NCBI RefSeq assembly: GCF_000004075.3
Contig: NC_026657.2
Coordinates: 39,790,732 to 39,854,731 of the forward strand
DNA: 64,000 nt
Direction of reading: 5' to 3'
Source: Cucumis sativus
Taxonomy: Eukaryota; Streptophyta; Magnoliopsida; Cucurbitales; Cucurbitaceae
Shown here piece after piece: positions 23,501-36,629 of this stretch. The first letter of the stretch is position 1; every line of letters starts with the position of its first letter. The notes beneath the pieces were generated by a model that was not told where the DNA came from, did not search any database, and was given only the letters and a program-made list of their open reading frames with translations. A program made the position numbers and the translations under genes.

Positions 23501-25847
23501 ACTCTGAAAACGTAAGTATCTGCCACTTTACAACCATGCGACTGTTGATTATAGGTTCCTCCATATTTCATGAGGGTAGGGCATGGATGGGGGAAGCCTG
23601 AGTCCAATGCCTAGTTTTTAGTTCGGACATTTTGTTCCCTGTTTCATAGTGTGTAGTTATGTATAATTGAACTTTAAAAGTTTACTTATGGAGGAAAAAC
23701 ACATAATGTGTTAACAAAACATTTGTAGGTTGAAAAGGTTGGATAACATCCGTTTGGTTCTATTTGTTTATATTGTTGTTTTACATTTACGATTGAAGAA
23801 AATGCTACACTATAAATCTCTTTTTGTTCGAGGGTGTCCACTATATCACTTGGGCTCTGTTCTGATACATGCTATTTCATCTATCTTAGCTTCACAGCCT
23901 TCCCTGATTTTTGTAGGATTCACAACTAAAATCTGGTTCTGGGAAAGATTCTTTAGAAGGTTTGGGAAAATTTTCTATTATGCAGTCAGTGTCTCAGTGT
24001 TTTATATGGATGAGGAACTTTTGTTTCTGGTACAGGTGGAGGGACTCCTAATGGTTTAATGCATGGTTCTCAGAATGAAGGACATAGTCTTGCACATCCA
24101 TTGGTGAACCAAACGATGTCCATAATACCTATCCAAGCTTCTGGAGCTGTTACAGGTCCTGCTACAAATTTGAATATAGGAATGGATTATTGGGGTACCC
24201 CAACAACTTCTGCCATTTCTTCATTGTGTGGGAAGGTTCCTTCAGCACCAGTTGCAGGAGCTGTTGCTGCTGGGTCACGAGACGGCATTCCGTCACAGCC
24301 TTGGTTACAGGTTAGTGTTTTGACGAACATTGCACATTGTTAAACCACCCATTAACCAAAAAATTAAGCTAATAGATTGTGATAAATTTAAATATATCAT
24401 TACTTTTAACCCTTTTCTTCCCTTTGTGGGCTTGGAAATTTAGGAGGTCCACCAAGTAGAATTCTATATTAGTTGAAGAGTAAATGACATTATAGAAATT
24501 TAAACATAGGATCTCCTACTATAATATCATGTTAAATTATCAATCAACTCAAAATCAAGTTGATGGGTTGATCGGTGATTTAACAGACATGAGTGGGCTT
24601 GAATGTTCGAAGTTATCATATAGACACACTGTATTCATCAATTTACTAATTGGGTAAATTTATAAAATATTGGACCATTTGAATTGGGAAGGGAGGAAAA
24701 AAGCATAAAATGAACGTACTTGTGTCATCCACTGTATCGATGGCAATGACTTCATCCGCTTCTTCTCATACCCTGGTGTAAGATTTTAACTAATGGGAAA
24801 TGGATAATTATAATGTACGATTTTGTTATTTTCAGTGTGCAAATGTAAAAATAATTCACATTGTACGGTTTGATTAAACCAATCTTGACCGATTATCAAT
24901 TTGAAGGAAAACATATCCTTCTTTTGCGGCTTTTAGTGCTTTTCAGATGAAGAGGGATCCATTCTTATTACTTGCTTTTGTTTTCTGGGTGAATTCAGGA
25001 TGAAAGAGAGCTAAAACGACAAAGAAGGAAGCAATCAAATAGAGAATCTGCTCGTAGATCTCGGTTGCGTAAACAGGTAATTAGGCTTCATTAAGGTTTA
25101 TAATCAAATTGGACGATCTTGGACTCGTGTAGTCATATTTTTCAATTAATTGGTTTTTCCTGTATGCTTCATTTTTTTACTTAGGCTGAATGCGATGAAC
25201 TATCTCAACGTGCCGAAGCTTTGAAGGAAGAAAATGCTAGTCTAAGATCTGAAGTGGATAGGATTAGGACTGAGTACGAGCAACTTCTTTCAGAAAATGC
25301 CTCACTCAAGGTGATGCCAACGACCTGAAATCTATATATTTTAACCATTTATCACAATCAAGCCATGTACAGAAAAACCATAATTTTCTCAAAACTAGAT
25401 CATTGTAACCGACCTTGTCATTTCACTTGTATGTTCTAGAAAAGTTCTAATGGTTCAACAAGCTGTTCAGTCTTTTCTAAAGGTCCTAATGATTTATTTG
25501 AAATGAGTTCTTAAGTGCTTAAAAACACTTTTGCACTTGAGAATACTTTTTAAGCACTGAGAAAATTATTCCAAACAGGTTCTAAGACCCATAGGTTTGA
25601 TTATCAAACTCAAAGATTGAACTCTGAACGTTGATGCCAAGTGTGATATTCAATGCAGAGTAGAAGTGGATATGAATCGAACCGTAGGAGCTTTTTTCCT
25701 TTTACCGTGCGTATAACTCATTTGATTTTTTATTTTCAGAGGAGGCTTGGCGAAAGTGATGGAAATGAAGATCCAAGATCTACCAAAGACGCACAAAATT
25801 TGAAAAAAGGTCATCATACATCCCGGACCCAACTTGCTAAGGGGTAA
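17570..25847 (+). CDS. bZIP68: Group G bZIP transcription factor (GBF type, bZIP16/bZIP68-like)
   Basis: This is a nuclear G-box (CACGTG) binding factor of the GBF family. Twelve exons: 17570-17635, 18141-18197, 18297-18371, 22544-22633, 22715-22774, 22862-23031, 23457-23511, 23917-23959, 24036-24310, 24999-25076, 25185-25310 and 25740-25847, giving 400 residues with GT-AG introns. A proline-rich MFMR/GBF region covers about 35-115 ([44 protein letters not shown]). A Ser/Lys-rich middle follows. The basic region is about 299-323 with N311-x7-R319 ([15 protein letters not shown]). Zipper positions 329, 336, 343, 350 (Ile), 357 and 364 follow. Cys326 sits where bZIP16/bZIP68 carry their redox-sensitive cysteine. 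Intron 3 (4.2 kb) is swollen by a copia element. The choice of bZIP68 rests on recalled gene order; bZIP16 is the alternative. Confidence 0.94.
19116..19300 (+). repeat. Truncated 5' LTR of the copia element
   Basis: It matches 21738 onward: TGTTAGAATTAGTGG, 'gaaagcccaag', 'ttattcccctctt(t)tgtattatgttgat', 'aattctctccca'. Homology stops after 'tatact', where the G-rich element begins. Confidence 0.85.
19305..19680. mobile_element. G-rich 'GGGGAT' interspersed element with (CATA)n core
   Basis: The left part is rich in ggggacccaccccg, cagggaatcctcg and ggggattattttcccc motifs. The right part has gatccccatgggg, ggggatggggaatggg and gcatccccatccccg. Between them is a TA/CATA simple repeat at 19473-19580. 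The two halves are roughly complementary in theme and could fold back. A related copy lies in the XTH gene at about 38215-38330. Confidence 0.6.
19715..21719 (+). pseudogene. copia pol remnant (integrase end, reverse transcriptase, RNase H)
   Basis: Open segments at 19915-20190, 20281-20493, 20795-21184 and 21375-21719 lie along a single decayed pol. 20281-20493 encodes the start of the copia reverse transcriptase ([26 protein letters not shown]). Around 20540-20680 the [18 protein letters not shown] and LYGL blocks are readable. Near 20800 the catalytic box reads YIDD, and the residues expected just after it are deleted. 21375-21719 has the RNase H end ([18 protein letters not shown]). In-frame stops and shifts between segments show it is dead. 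Confidence 0.85.
21738..21959 (+). repeat. 3' LTR of the copia element
   Basis: It begins TGTTAGAATTAGTGG directly after the polypurine tract and ends just before the putative 5-bp target duplication cttaa. The segment 'tttttctccctatactggggtttccacg' is shared with the solo LTR at 47157. Confidence 0.8.
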
Positions 25848-27376
25848 TTAGGAGCTACCACCCTTGCTTAATTCAGCAGCTGTCACACAACCTAACCAAT
25901 TAGTAGCCAAACAGTTTGCATAACTTATCATTTACATTTTCTAAGAACTGACCAGCGTCGTCTCAGGACTGTTGATTCTTATGGAGGCTTCGTCTTTAAC
26001 TCAAAGCTCTGTGTAGTATCTTTGTATCCAAATTAATTTGATGAGTGTTACACAACATTTCACTTGAGTTTGTTCATTGTAAAATATATTTTGTGCCAAG
26101 TTAGAGGTCGTAATCCAGGCATTTCGGTATGCTTTTTATCAGATCGATTTGAGTGACAGCATGTTCATAGTTGCATTATGTATTTCCATCACTAAGAACT
26201 TACATTCATTCTTCAAGAACAGAAACCAAAGCTTTCTCTGACCATGCATTTCATTTTCAAGTAGAAGAAGATAATCCATTAGCAAATTGCATTACTTCTG
26301 TGTACAAACAACGAGATCTGAAATTTTGGGCAAAGTTTTATATTTTCTAAGCAATATCTCTACTTTATATGCCCCAATTAGGTTAATGACTTTGATTATG
26401 ATCTTACAAAAATGATTTTAGAATAGTTAAAATTGACTTTGTCCAAGTTCAAGATAGTTTTTAAACATCCTTGCATTTGTTCTATCAAAACTTGTCGTGT
26501 TGATGTTTTCTTCATTTCTTCTCTCATAACCAATATTACTATAAATAAAAGTCTCATTTATTTGAGGACCAAGAGTTCTCTTGTTGGTATCATCCCTTAC
26601 AATGCTTGCTAAAATTATCTCCTATATAAATAATTATATTTTTTGTAGTCTTTCTATTTTGAATTTGTTTTCAAATAAAAGGCATTATTAAAATACTTTT
26701 TAAAATTTTATAAAAAGAAAGTTATGCAAAATAAAAAATTGTTTCAAATATTTAAACAATTTTAAATTGTTTAAATGAAAGACATAGAGTTCTATCAATA
26801 TAATCTATTAATGTTTATTATTAATAGAATATGAAATTTTGCTATGTTTTGTAAATATTTGGTTCATTGCACTATTTTTTAGGGGTGAGCATCGACACCT
26901 GAAAAACCAATCTGAATGATCGAAATCAATCGATTTGACATCGATGTACGTCTTTATTAAAAATACAGCCAATAGTTGGTTTAACTAAATTGTTTTGAAA
27001 AAAACGATCGAAACGGACCAAAAGCGTTTTGTTGAAACTCACCAAAACTGATCTGCTGAAAATTGTTGTCATTTTTTCTTATTATTAATCAACTAGGTCG
27101 CTTTTCAGCTCTAGATTTTGTACAAAACCGACTTTGTTCAACTGATGATCACCCGTACAGTAATTAGTTGAAGGAGTATAAACAAAATTGCAAATTAGAG
27201 TGTAAAAAGAATGATATATTTTGACAAAAAGAAAAATAGTATTTTAATATAATAATAAAAAGTTATTCAAAAAAGAAAGAAAGAAAGAAAGAAATAGAAA
27301 AACGTAATCCTCTATATCTCGAAGGACTCATCGTTGGTCTTTCATTTGTTAAGCCGCTTCTTCTCGCTAAACAAAA
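25848..27376. other. Intergenic spacer, bZIP to DUF760 gene
   Basis: 25848 to about 26110 is probably the bZIP 3' UTR. The rest is AT-rich. At 26881-27060 a 'ggggtgagcatcgacacctgaaaa' segment followed by 'aatcaatcgatttgacatcgat' looks like a worn DNA-transposon relic. A (GAAA)n run lies at 27270-27293. The leader of the next gene is near 27310-27376. Confidence 0.55.
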
Positions 27377-30300
27377 ATGCAAATTTCGGGTGTAATCAGC
27401 GACGTTCCCGTTGTAATTCCGTCTGCCGGCGGCCTCCGTTCCTCGGAACTGAGACACTGTCATGCATCTATCGACTCTAAGAGTTCCATTTCCGCTGGAT
27501 TCTTTAGAGTGAGTTTTCCATTTCCTCTTTACTCTTCTGTAATTTGACTTCAAAAGTTAGTCAAATTGTAAATTTCCATGGGAAAGTTCATGTAGCTTTG
27601 CTTTGATTCTACCATATTTGTGTGTGTTTTTTCTTACTGCATTATCTTTGAGCAATTCCACACTTGATCTTGCCCAAAAGGTCGAGAAAAAAGGTATATA
27701 TTATCTTTGAGCAATTCGAATGTTATAATATTCCGTGTTGTATGTTTGACTTGTTAGCTGATGAATAGACCTTGTAAAGACGTAGGATTTTCCAGGATTG
27801 AGATTGATGATGATGGTGTTCTTAGGTCAAAAGGAATTGTGTTGGTCGTTCATTTGTTGGTGGAAGATTTGAGCAATTATTTCTCTTTGATCGAGAAAGG
27901 ATTTGTGAAAAATCTTCAGTTGCTTGTATTTATGATTTTTGTTATGTTTCTTTTGTGACAAATTGAGAGCTCAACAAATGAAACCTGGGGCAAGTTGCAT
28001 TAGTGTATATAAAATTTGTATGTTGTTTTAGTCATTGAGTTTCTTCTCTTCTCCAAAGAAGAAGAAAAAAAAAAGAAGAAGTGCTTGTCATTGAGTTTCA
28101 ATCATTAATTGGTGGCTCTGCATGTATATATACTTTTGGTCTTCTTTATCGTGATGATGCAGTTTTTGTGCTTGTAAAATTCCTGGGCATTCTCATCACC
28201 ATTCTTAAACTCATCTAATATGTAATTTTGAATGAGTTCATAACAGTCTCAAAGTCATTTCATAGAATAATTTTTTATTAAAGAAATGTTTTGGGTATTA
28301 TATCTACTTGACATGAGGATTTAATGATTGAGAGTACCAAATTGTGCCTTTATTTTCTTTCTGAGGGAGCAATAGTTGCTTGAATGGCCTGAAAAAAACT
28401 ACTAGTTTGTACTATGTTTTTCTTAGAATTAGAAGGAATGCTATATGGCTTTCATGCTTTATCTACCAAGACCTCTTTTTTGGTTTATGCTCCATCCTTT
28501 TTGCTGATGGCGCAGTTGGGGTGCTTTTGGAGTAATTTTTTGAAAAGGAATTGATTAAGTAATATTATCTTTTATGAAATTATGATATAAAGAGAATGCT
28601 ATTACTATCAATTGGGATTAAATAAATCCTTTATTTTTGGCTAATTTATTTAAAGTACAGAATTATTAAATTGGGGAACCAAGAAATGGAGAATTTATCA
28701 GTCTTGTAAATTCAATGGTTTGAGAAAATTTTAAAGAGAATCTCAAATAAAGTTGGAAAGTATATCTATATCATAATTGTCCTTTACACACATGCTTAGG
28801 GTATGGAGGAAGTTTTATGTAAATACATTCTTGTTCACTTCCATTTATGGTTAGGCCCATAGACGGGTAGTGAGAAACTGGTCATTTTGTATTTTTTTAT
28901 GTAAATCCTTTTCCTGACCTTCCTCGTTTTTACCAGGGATGTTCATCATTTTACATGCCAAAGGCTGGATCTAGTTTGGATAAATTTCGATTGAGGGGCT
29001 TCAGTATTAGAGCTTCAGATGATTCTCGGAATGTTTATCCAGTTGCACCTGTTCAATTTGAATCCCCAGTTGGCCAGCTATTGGCCCAGATATTGCAATC
29101 TCACCCTCATTTGCTTCCTGCAACTGTGGACCAGCAACTTGATAACCTTCAAACTGAGAGAGATTCTCAGACAGAAGAGGCTCCTTCCTCATCTCAAGAT
29201 CCTCTCTACAAGTAAGTGCGTATCCTCTCTTTCTTTTCTCTCATCAGTAAATCGCATTTATAGGTGATAATGTAAAGATAATTTTAAATAACTACATGTA
29301 TGATCTCCCACCTTGCACATGTTATGGCTTGCTGGTTTGTGGGATCTTTGAAGACAGAGAAATGGTAGAACATTTAGAGATTTGGAGAGGGATTCTTCAT
29401 ATATATAGTCCCTCTTAGTCTTAGGTCTTAGTCTTAGGTCTTAGTCTTAGGTTTTATGTTTCTCATTTCCGTTTTAAAAAAAAGAGTTAAAATAAAAATG
29501 GCTTCTTTGATAAACAATTTTTTTTCCCTAGTCAATTCAAACGGACTCTAAGGTTTGTGCATCAATCAAATGAAATTACAAATTAATCACTTGATTTCTG
29601 CTGTTGGCTTTACTTGAGTCACTAATGTAGTTAAACCCATGAAATCTTAGGAGGATAGCTGAAGTGAAAGACAAGGAAAGGCGAAAGACGTTGGAAGAGA
29701 TATTATATTGCTTGATCGTTGGAAAGTTTGTGGAGAATGACATTTCAATGATCCCCAAGATAACAGAAACCTCAGATCCCACCGGCCGAGTTGATTTTTG
29801 GCCAAACCAAGAGCAGAAACTTGAATCCGTCCATTCTCCTGAGGCATTTGAAATGATCCAAAGTCACTTGTCTCTTGTCCTTGGCGATCGAGTTGTCGGT
29901 CCCTTCAGTTCCATTGTTGAAATGAGCAAAATAAAACTCGGGAAGCTATATGCGGCTTCTATTATGTATGGATATTTTCTCAAAAGAGTTGACCAACGTT
30001 TCCAACTTGAAAGGACTATGAAAACTCTTCCTGAAGCGTTTACAAAAGACTTTGATGAACCGATACCGGCAAATCAACTCTGGGATCCTGATTCCTTGAT
30101 AAGGATTGCACCTGATGATGAAGGGTTCGGCGACAGCCGGGGACTTATCGATGCTGATGACGGAAAATCATATAGATTGAGATCCTATGTGATGTATTTG
30201 GATTCTGAGACACTTCAAAGATATGCAACATTGAGATCCAAAGAAGCTATTTCTTTGATCGAAAAGCAGACTCAATCATTGTTTGGTAAACCAGACATTA

Positions 30301-30461
30301 GGATAGCAGCTGATGGTTCAATCGACACATTGAACGATGAAGTGATCTCTCTTACATTCTCTGGGTTGACAATGCTAGTACTGGAAGCTGTTGCCTTTGG
30401 ATCATTCCTCTGGGATGCCGAAAGCTACGTCGAATCAAAATACAACTTCATCCAAACCTGA
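27377..30461 (+). CDS. DUF760 protein, 'UV-B-induced protein At3g17800-like', plastid
   Basis: This is a plant DUF760-family protein of unknown biochemical function. Members are annotated as chloroplastic and UV-B-induced. Three exons (27377-27508, 28937-29211, 29651-30461) give 405 residues with GT-AG introns and matching phases. The N-terminal 60 residues are Ser-rich and poor in acidic residues (SKSSISAGFFRGCSSFYMPK), fitting a transit peptide; mature sequence begins around FSIRASDDSRNVYPVAP. Two related helical blocks follow: residues about 75-170 (VGQLLAQILQSHPHLLPATV; RKTLEEILYCLIVGKFVEND) and about 190-270 (FEMIQSHLSLVLGDRVVGPF; KLGKLYAASIMYGYFLKRVD). The C-terminal portion ends FLWDAESYVESKYNFIQT. 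No catalytic motif is apparent. Confidence 0.93.
29410..29455 (+). repeat. Short 'ggtcttagtctta' tandem repeat in DUF760 intron 2
   Basis: Three successive 'cttagtcttaggt' units with a 13-bp period lie between the second and third exons. Simple tandem expansion. Confidence 0.8.
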
Positions 30462-33369
30462 AATCAAGTTCTATATTTATTACATGGATGTTTATGAAAG
30501 TGTTTAGACTGATGCATTTTTTGAAAGATAGGCTGCTGAATATGAAGGTAAAAGCTTATACTCGAGTCAGGGTGAGGAAGTTGTCGGGTTTATTCAGCAA
30601 TGGAGGGAGGAAAAAAGGACTTTATAGGTATATTTTCCTTTTGTCAAGAATGTATAGTGTACTAATGACTTGGACAAAAGACTAAACTTCTGTAAATCAA
30701 ATTAGGAACTGAATTAATAAAATTCTCTCCCTTTGTCAAATCTGAGATGCCTCTTCAAAAATGTTGCCATTGATAGCATTCACAAGTGTTTTAGAGTGTG
30801 TTTAGATCAACTTTAAAGTGTTTAAATAAGTCCTTATAGGTGTTTAGTTTCACCAGATTTCCTCTCTCGGGATGTCTAATTGTTTGAGAAATCTGAGGTT
30901 GAAAATTTTGGATGAACTTCTGCATTTTATTATTATTTCTTTTAGTCTCACCCATACTAAAGTCTTGAGTTAACACTAAATATGTATACAATACCAAAAT
31001 AAGCTTAACTCAATGGTATTTGTGTGCACTTTATCTTTCAAAGTTAGTTTAAGTTCATAATAATAACAACAAAATTCAATTTCAAATGGTTCTAGATAAT
31101 TTCAACCTCAACCCCCAACTTTTTTTCATTTTTCAATGTAGTCCAATTCTATCAAACTATCCCAAAGAGTGTTTGTTTCAATTCTACAAAGCTAAATGAA
31201 GTTTGATAATATTAAAATTTATTATATTTTTTAAAATGTTTTGGTTTATTATGTTATATGCTCTAAAAAAAATTAATTAAATGCAAATGTTATGATGACG
31301 AATCATCTTTTGAACAAATTATCTTAAAATATATGTGATGAGAATTCTTTCACTAAATTAGTAAAATGAAGACTACGTGAAAAAGAAGAAGAAGAAAAAA
31401 AAAGCTAAGTAGGTCCATTCATATCATATTCCTTATTAATAAAAATATTTCTCTTTTCCTTTTTCCTTTCTTTCACATCTCACTGTAACGCAATTTCATA
31501 TTATTTAATGAACTATAGTTAAAATTAAATGATCGATTTATTATTTACCTTAAAACCCAAAAAGTTGTATGATTGATCAATTTTTTTTATCCTTTTCTTT
31601 TTAATGCATTAATGAGTATTTTTCAATGAAGTCTAGATTTAAAAAAAATAATAATTCCATGCTTAAAGCTTTGATAATCAAATTTATAACTAAAATTTAA
31701 AATCTGTACTTTGTCAATTCTAAACTTTAATATATATATATATACATATATATGTATGTTATGTATGTATCATAAATTAAGAGCTATTAGACACTATGCT
31801 AAAAGTTTGACAATTTATTATATGTTACCTAAAGTTAAGGATGCATTAACTAACAATTAAAATCTCAAAAATTAATGTTGAGTTTGTTTGTTACAACAAA
31901 TAGAGTGGGCGGATTTAAATAGCCAATTTAAAAAAAAAAGATTACATTTATGTTTCTCGTATTTTCTTTTTCTTTTTTCTCTAACAAAATTTAAAGAAAA
32001 GTCATAGTTAATAATAAAACTGCTAAAATATTTTTATAATATAGTAAAATTTTAGATTTTGTTAATGATCGATACTAATAGATAGACATTAGTACTGTAA
32101 ATATCGGTAGAAGTCTATCAGTATCCATCGTTGATAGAATATAACATTTCTCTGTGTTTTATAAATTTTTTCTTGTTCATTTTAAAGATACTCATTTTCT
32201 TTCAAGATTAGACTTACGTTTTAGTCTAAGGTATATATTTAAACTAATTGAGTTATCTTTAAAGTGATATGATGGGAGACATATTAAACGTAATTTTAAT
32301 AGTTTAAAATTCATTACGAAAAATATCAATTTATGTGGATAAACTTTTATAGATTGTATTAATTTAAATCGTGAATTAGTGTAAATGTATTAGTTTACAT
32401 CATTCTTTGTGTTTCGTTTGGAAAAAGTCACGGGAGAAACTTATAATTTTTTAGATTCTTAGTCATAATTTTCTTTAAGAATCGTTTATGCATTTACTCT
32501 AATCATCATTTTTTATAAAACTAACATTTGAATATGTTTATAAATATTTGAAAATTAAGTAGTTTTCAAAAGTAACTGTAATGAATTATCTAAACTGATT
32601 AACTTATAAAAATTTAGATGTTTAATTAACTCAAACGATATGATTCACACAATATCAATATCATGTGAAGCAAAAATAGATATAAATTGATAAAATTACA
32701 AGCTTAAGATATCAAAGAACATAAAAAATTTGTAACTGAACCTCAAATTCGAGAGTATAATTATAATAAATATAAATATCACTGACAATAATCAAATAAT
32801 CAAGTATATAACAATATTTTTTAAAAAATTATAAATATAGCGTATACACTTATATCGCTTAAATTAATATTGTTCATAAACTTTTTCAGTTTTTGCTATA
32901 TTTACAATTTTTTAAAATGTTGTTATATTTGTTAATATTTTAAATCCAATTACTATATTTGTAATTGTTTCTAAATTTGAGATTCCATTTTATTTTGGAC
33001 GCAAAAGGACTTTCGAAAATAAACAGAGTGGAATGAAGACAGCTTGGAACCTAATCGCCAAAGCCGTTAGTCTCGGACACGGTTTCTTTTGTAATCGACT
33101 TTACAACTTCCCCACCGATTTCAGACCGTTGGAAATGAAAAGCTCCGTTTTCACCATATTGCCCTTCCATCCTTCCCTTTATTACGAAACTCCACCACTC
33201 TTCAATAGCCTTTTCTTTTCTTTTCTTTTCTTTTCTTTTCTTTTCTTTCTAAAAAACACCAAACCAAATGAAAGGTGTTAAGTTTTTATCAACATTTTCA
33301 TATGTTAAATTGATAAGCAGCATCCATATTTCATATATTTTCCTATCAACATCTCGATGAAGTTCAAAT

Positions 33370-33426
33370 ATCGATATTTTAAACATTAAGGTTGGATCAA
33401 CATCTCGATATTTTAAACATTAAGGT
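33370..33426. repeat. Short tandem duplication
   Basis: 'cgatattttaaacattaaggtt' occurs at 33372 and again at 33405, with the preceding 'caacatctcgat' also repeated nearby (33349, 33399). Confidence 0.75.
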
Positions 33427-35884
33427 TCCATCCAATATACACATTTAGAGTTTAGAATTTGGGGTCTAAATTTAACTAAGAATTCAACTATTATCTTATA
33501 CAAATCATTGTAAGACATGAAAAAGAAATAAACATATTTTTCTAGAGAAACAAAATGTTGGAGGAATTGATTTAGTAATTGGATAGGGTTATTTTTGTAA
33601 TTTTCACAGACTTAAAAGTAAGGGACCCAATTGGCCAATTGTAATAATATATGTATTTGCTATTGGTGCAACCAACCCATATACTTTTTACTAATTGGTT
33701 AGACCTAAGAAAACCTACTACTCCACAATTTATTGAATTTCATTAAACAATTGCTCAATCCATTTTTCTCACAACTATACCAATAAATACATGACAAATT
33801 GAAGACCATTCTAATACAACTTCTTTAAAACAATGAAGAATTATTGTTTTATGAATACACAAATATATACCATAAAATCAAAACTAAAAGCTATATGGAT
33901 ATAACCCTTTCCTAGAGGTCTTTAATTATATATCATTGATTATAAGCCTATTAAGAAGTTACATGTTCATCTCTAATATGATATATATATTTAAAAAAAT
34001 GAAATAGTGAGTTATGACATGTTAAATATATCATAGCTTTATAAAAGATAAGTCATCAATTAATAACATCATCCACAAAGAGTCAATCGTACAAAATCTC
34101 TGTAATAAGCGAGATATGGAAGGACTTGAGGATATTCGTGCGTTTTATAGGCTCATTTTAAGTCATTTTATACGTTAAATACAAATTTTGGTCAAATAGG
34201 CCATTGAAATTAAAGTTCAAAAGTTTCAATTATGTCGATAAATTTTCATTTTCTTGTGTTAATTAACATGTTATCCAACAACTTAATCTAATAGTCAAAG
34301 TTCTTAACCTTCTAATATTGTGTGCTTTAAATACAATAAACTAAATCGTTACAAATCATAGTTTCCAAGAATCAAATTATTACGTTTATAAAAGTGAATT
34401 TCAACGATAAAAAAAATAAACAATTAATTTAATTTAACAAATACAAGATGAAAACAACAGTATCAATGTTTGTTATTATTATATTTCTCTTGGACTGTTT
34501 ATCACTTTAATTATTGTTATTATCACTATTTACCAAAGTTCAACTTGTATATGTTGCAATCATATCTCACAAATCACACACATATATGGAAAGAAGTGTT
34601 TTGTATTGTAATAGTTGTATGACTTATTCAGAAAGCCAACAAGAATTATGACATAATTTCTAGAAGTCAAAACTAAAGGTAAATGCCTAAATTAAGCAGT
34701 AAAAAAGCATATATATATATATATATACACTAATTCAAAACTTTTAATATGTATATTGGATGGAACAAAACACCTGGCTCCAATAAGCATTCACACCTTC
34801 CACATATCTCACCCAACACTTTGCCAGAAAACACTTCATTACCTTTTCTAAAATCAATTTCTTGGCATTTTCCCTTTTTTGAATATCAATATACAAATCT
34901 GATTTTGTCATTATTTCATCCAAAAACATATTTAATCTCTTAACTTGCCCTTTCTTCTTTTGTAAGATAATAATAATAATGATGATGATGAAATAAAACC
35001 ACCTAATATTATGAAATTTCTTAGTCATATTTGATGTCCCCATCAATTTTCAATTTAATATATATAGAGAATTGCTTTCACATAAATGTCTGATTTTCTT
35101 AAAAATAATAAAAATGGATTATTGTACATTATTAGATAATAATATTAAGAGTATGTGTAATATTAAAAACTTATTTAATGAATAAAATACGATTTGCCAA
35201 ATATAAAAGTTGATGGTTTAATATTATCACTAAAACTTACTCCCTACGGTAAATTTGTAATTTTATAATAATATTAGAAAAATAAATTGATTTTATGAAC
35301 GTATAATATATATTAGATTTTACTTTTGGTATTATAGATAACAATCATTGTATAGAACTTATTGATTAATGTGTAATAATGTTTTAAAAAAATAAAAACA
35401 AAGAATGATGTTAGTATACTAAAGTGGGATTGTGTGTATAAATTAATTATCAATAGAAATATTCTTAGTTGTCATTTGTCAAAGCCCTTTTCTTTACTTT
35501 GAAATTAAGAAATTTAATCTTTCATCCTAAGCCAATTGCATGGATGACCACAAAAATAAAACTAAAACAAACAACATTCCATAAATTACTTTTAATTTAT
35601 AGAGTGAAAAAAATATATATCATTTTAGACCTAAACCTTCATATTCACCTCTTAAATTATAATTAGTTAATATAAGAACATTATTTTAAAAAATGAAAAT
35701 GAAAATTTAATTTTTTTAAAAAAGTCGAGGTTAGAAGGGAAATAATAAAAATCAATCCAATAAACCAAATATTTAGAGACCCTTACAAAAATAGCAAAAA
35801 AAAAGAAAAGAAAATGGTTATAAGGTGCATGTCATTACATTTTTTAAATTGCAAAAGTAACAAATTTAATCTAAAAGCATATTA

Positions 35885-36290
35885 GGGGTTATTGGGTTAA
35901 GTTGAGAAACATTCTTAACTCAATCCATATTTTCAGGTTATATGAGTTGACAACGTGAATAACCCGAATTTAGTTTCCAACCCAATTCAACTCGTAAAAT
36001 ATGGGTTGGGTTGTTGGATTTTTTTTTCCTTTTCTGTTTACAGTTTAGGGAAACGGACCATGCGATTACGAGGGAGAAAGGAGACCAAAGAGGGAGAAGA
36101 TCAACAGTCAAAAACAGAGGTGGACGACGTGATTATGAGGGAGAACTAAGAAGATCGAAGACTGAGGTGAGACGGTTGGGTTGAACCGAATTTTTCAACC
36201 CTCCAATTCGAAAAAAATCATTTTTTAACCCAACTCAACTCTTATAATATGGGTTATTTGAGTTCAACTCATATTAACGTGTGATGAACT
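35885..36290. mobile_element. Fold-back 'caaccca/tgggttg' element
   Basis: Both ends are built of caacccaa(t/c)tcaactc and atgggttgggttg words in opposite orientation: left 'caacccaattcaactcgtaaaatatgggttgggttgttgg' (35977-36017), right 'caacccaactcaactcttataatatgggttatttgagtt' (36229-36267). The layout suggests a non-autonomous inverted-repeat element. It has no coding content. Confidence 0.55.
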
Positions 36291-36629
36291 GGTTTTTTTT
36301 TCTAAATATTTTTATCATACGATGCAGTTTCTCAAATATTATTACCCGAAAAAATTCAAAATTAAATGTTACATATTAAGAATAAGGCTAAAGAAATATA
36401 ATTTTTAAATGAGGAAATAGGAAGAAGGTATTTTAATTTTCTTTCCCGAAATTATAATTTTATGGTTTGAATTAAGGATTAGGATAAAGAGAAACTGCTA
36501 ACCTCAGCAAATCCATCTCACGAAAGTAGTGGCTCTCCCGAAATATCGCCAATAACGAAGGGCAATCCCGTCATTTCATCTTTCAAAAAAGGCAAAAAAC
36601 TAACCTATCGGAAAACTCCTTTAGCCAAT

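Noticed and set aside
23730..24059. 109-codon open frame in the bZIP gene
   Set aside because: It runs through an intron, the small exon 23917-23959 and another intron in the wrong frame.
29576..29847. Minus-strand open frames over DUF760 exon 3
   Set aside because: Antisense to a well-supported coding exon, with no motif of their own.
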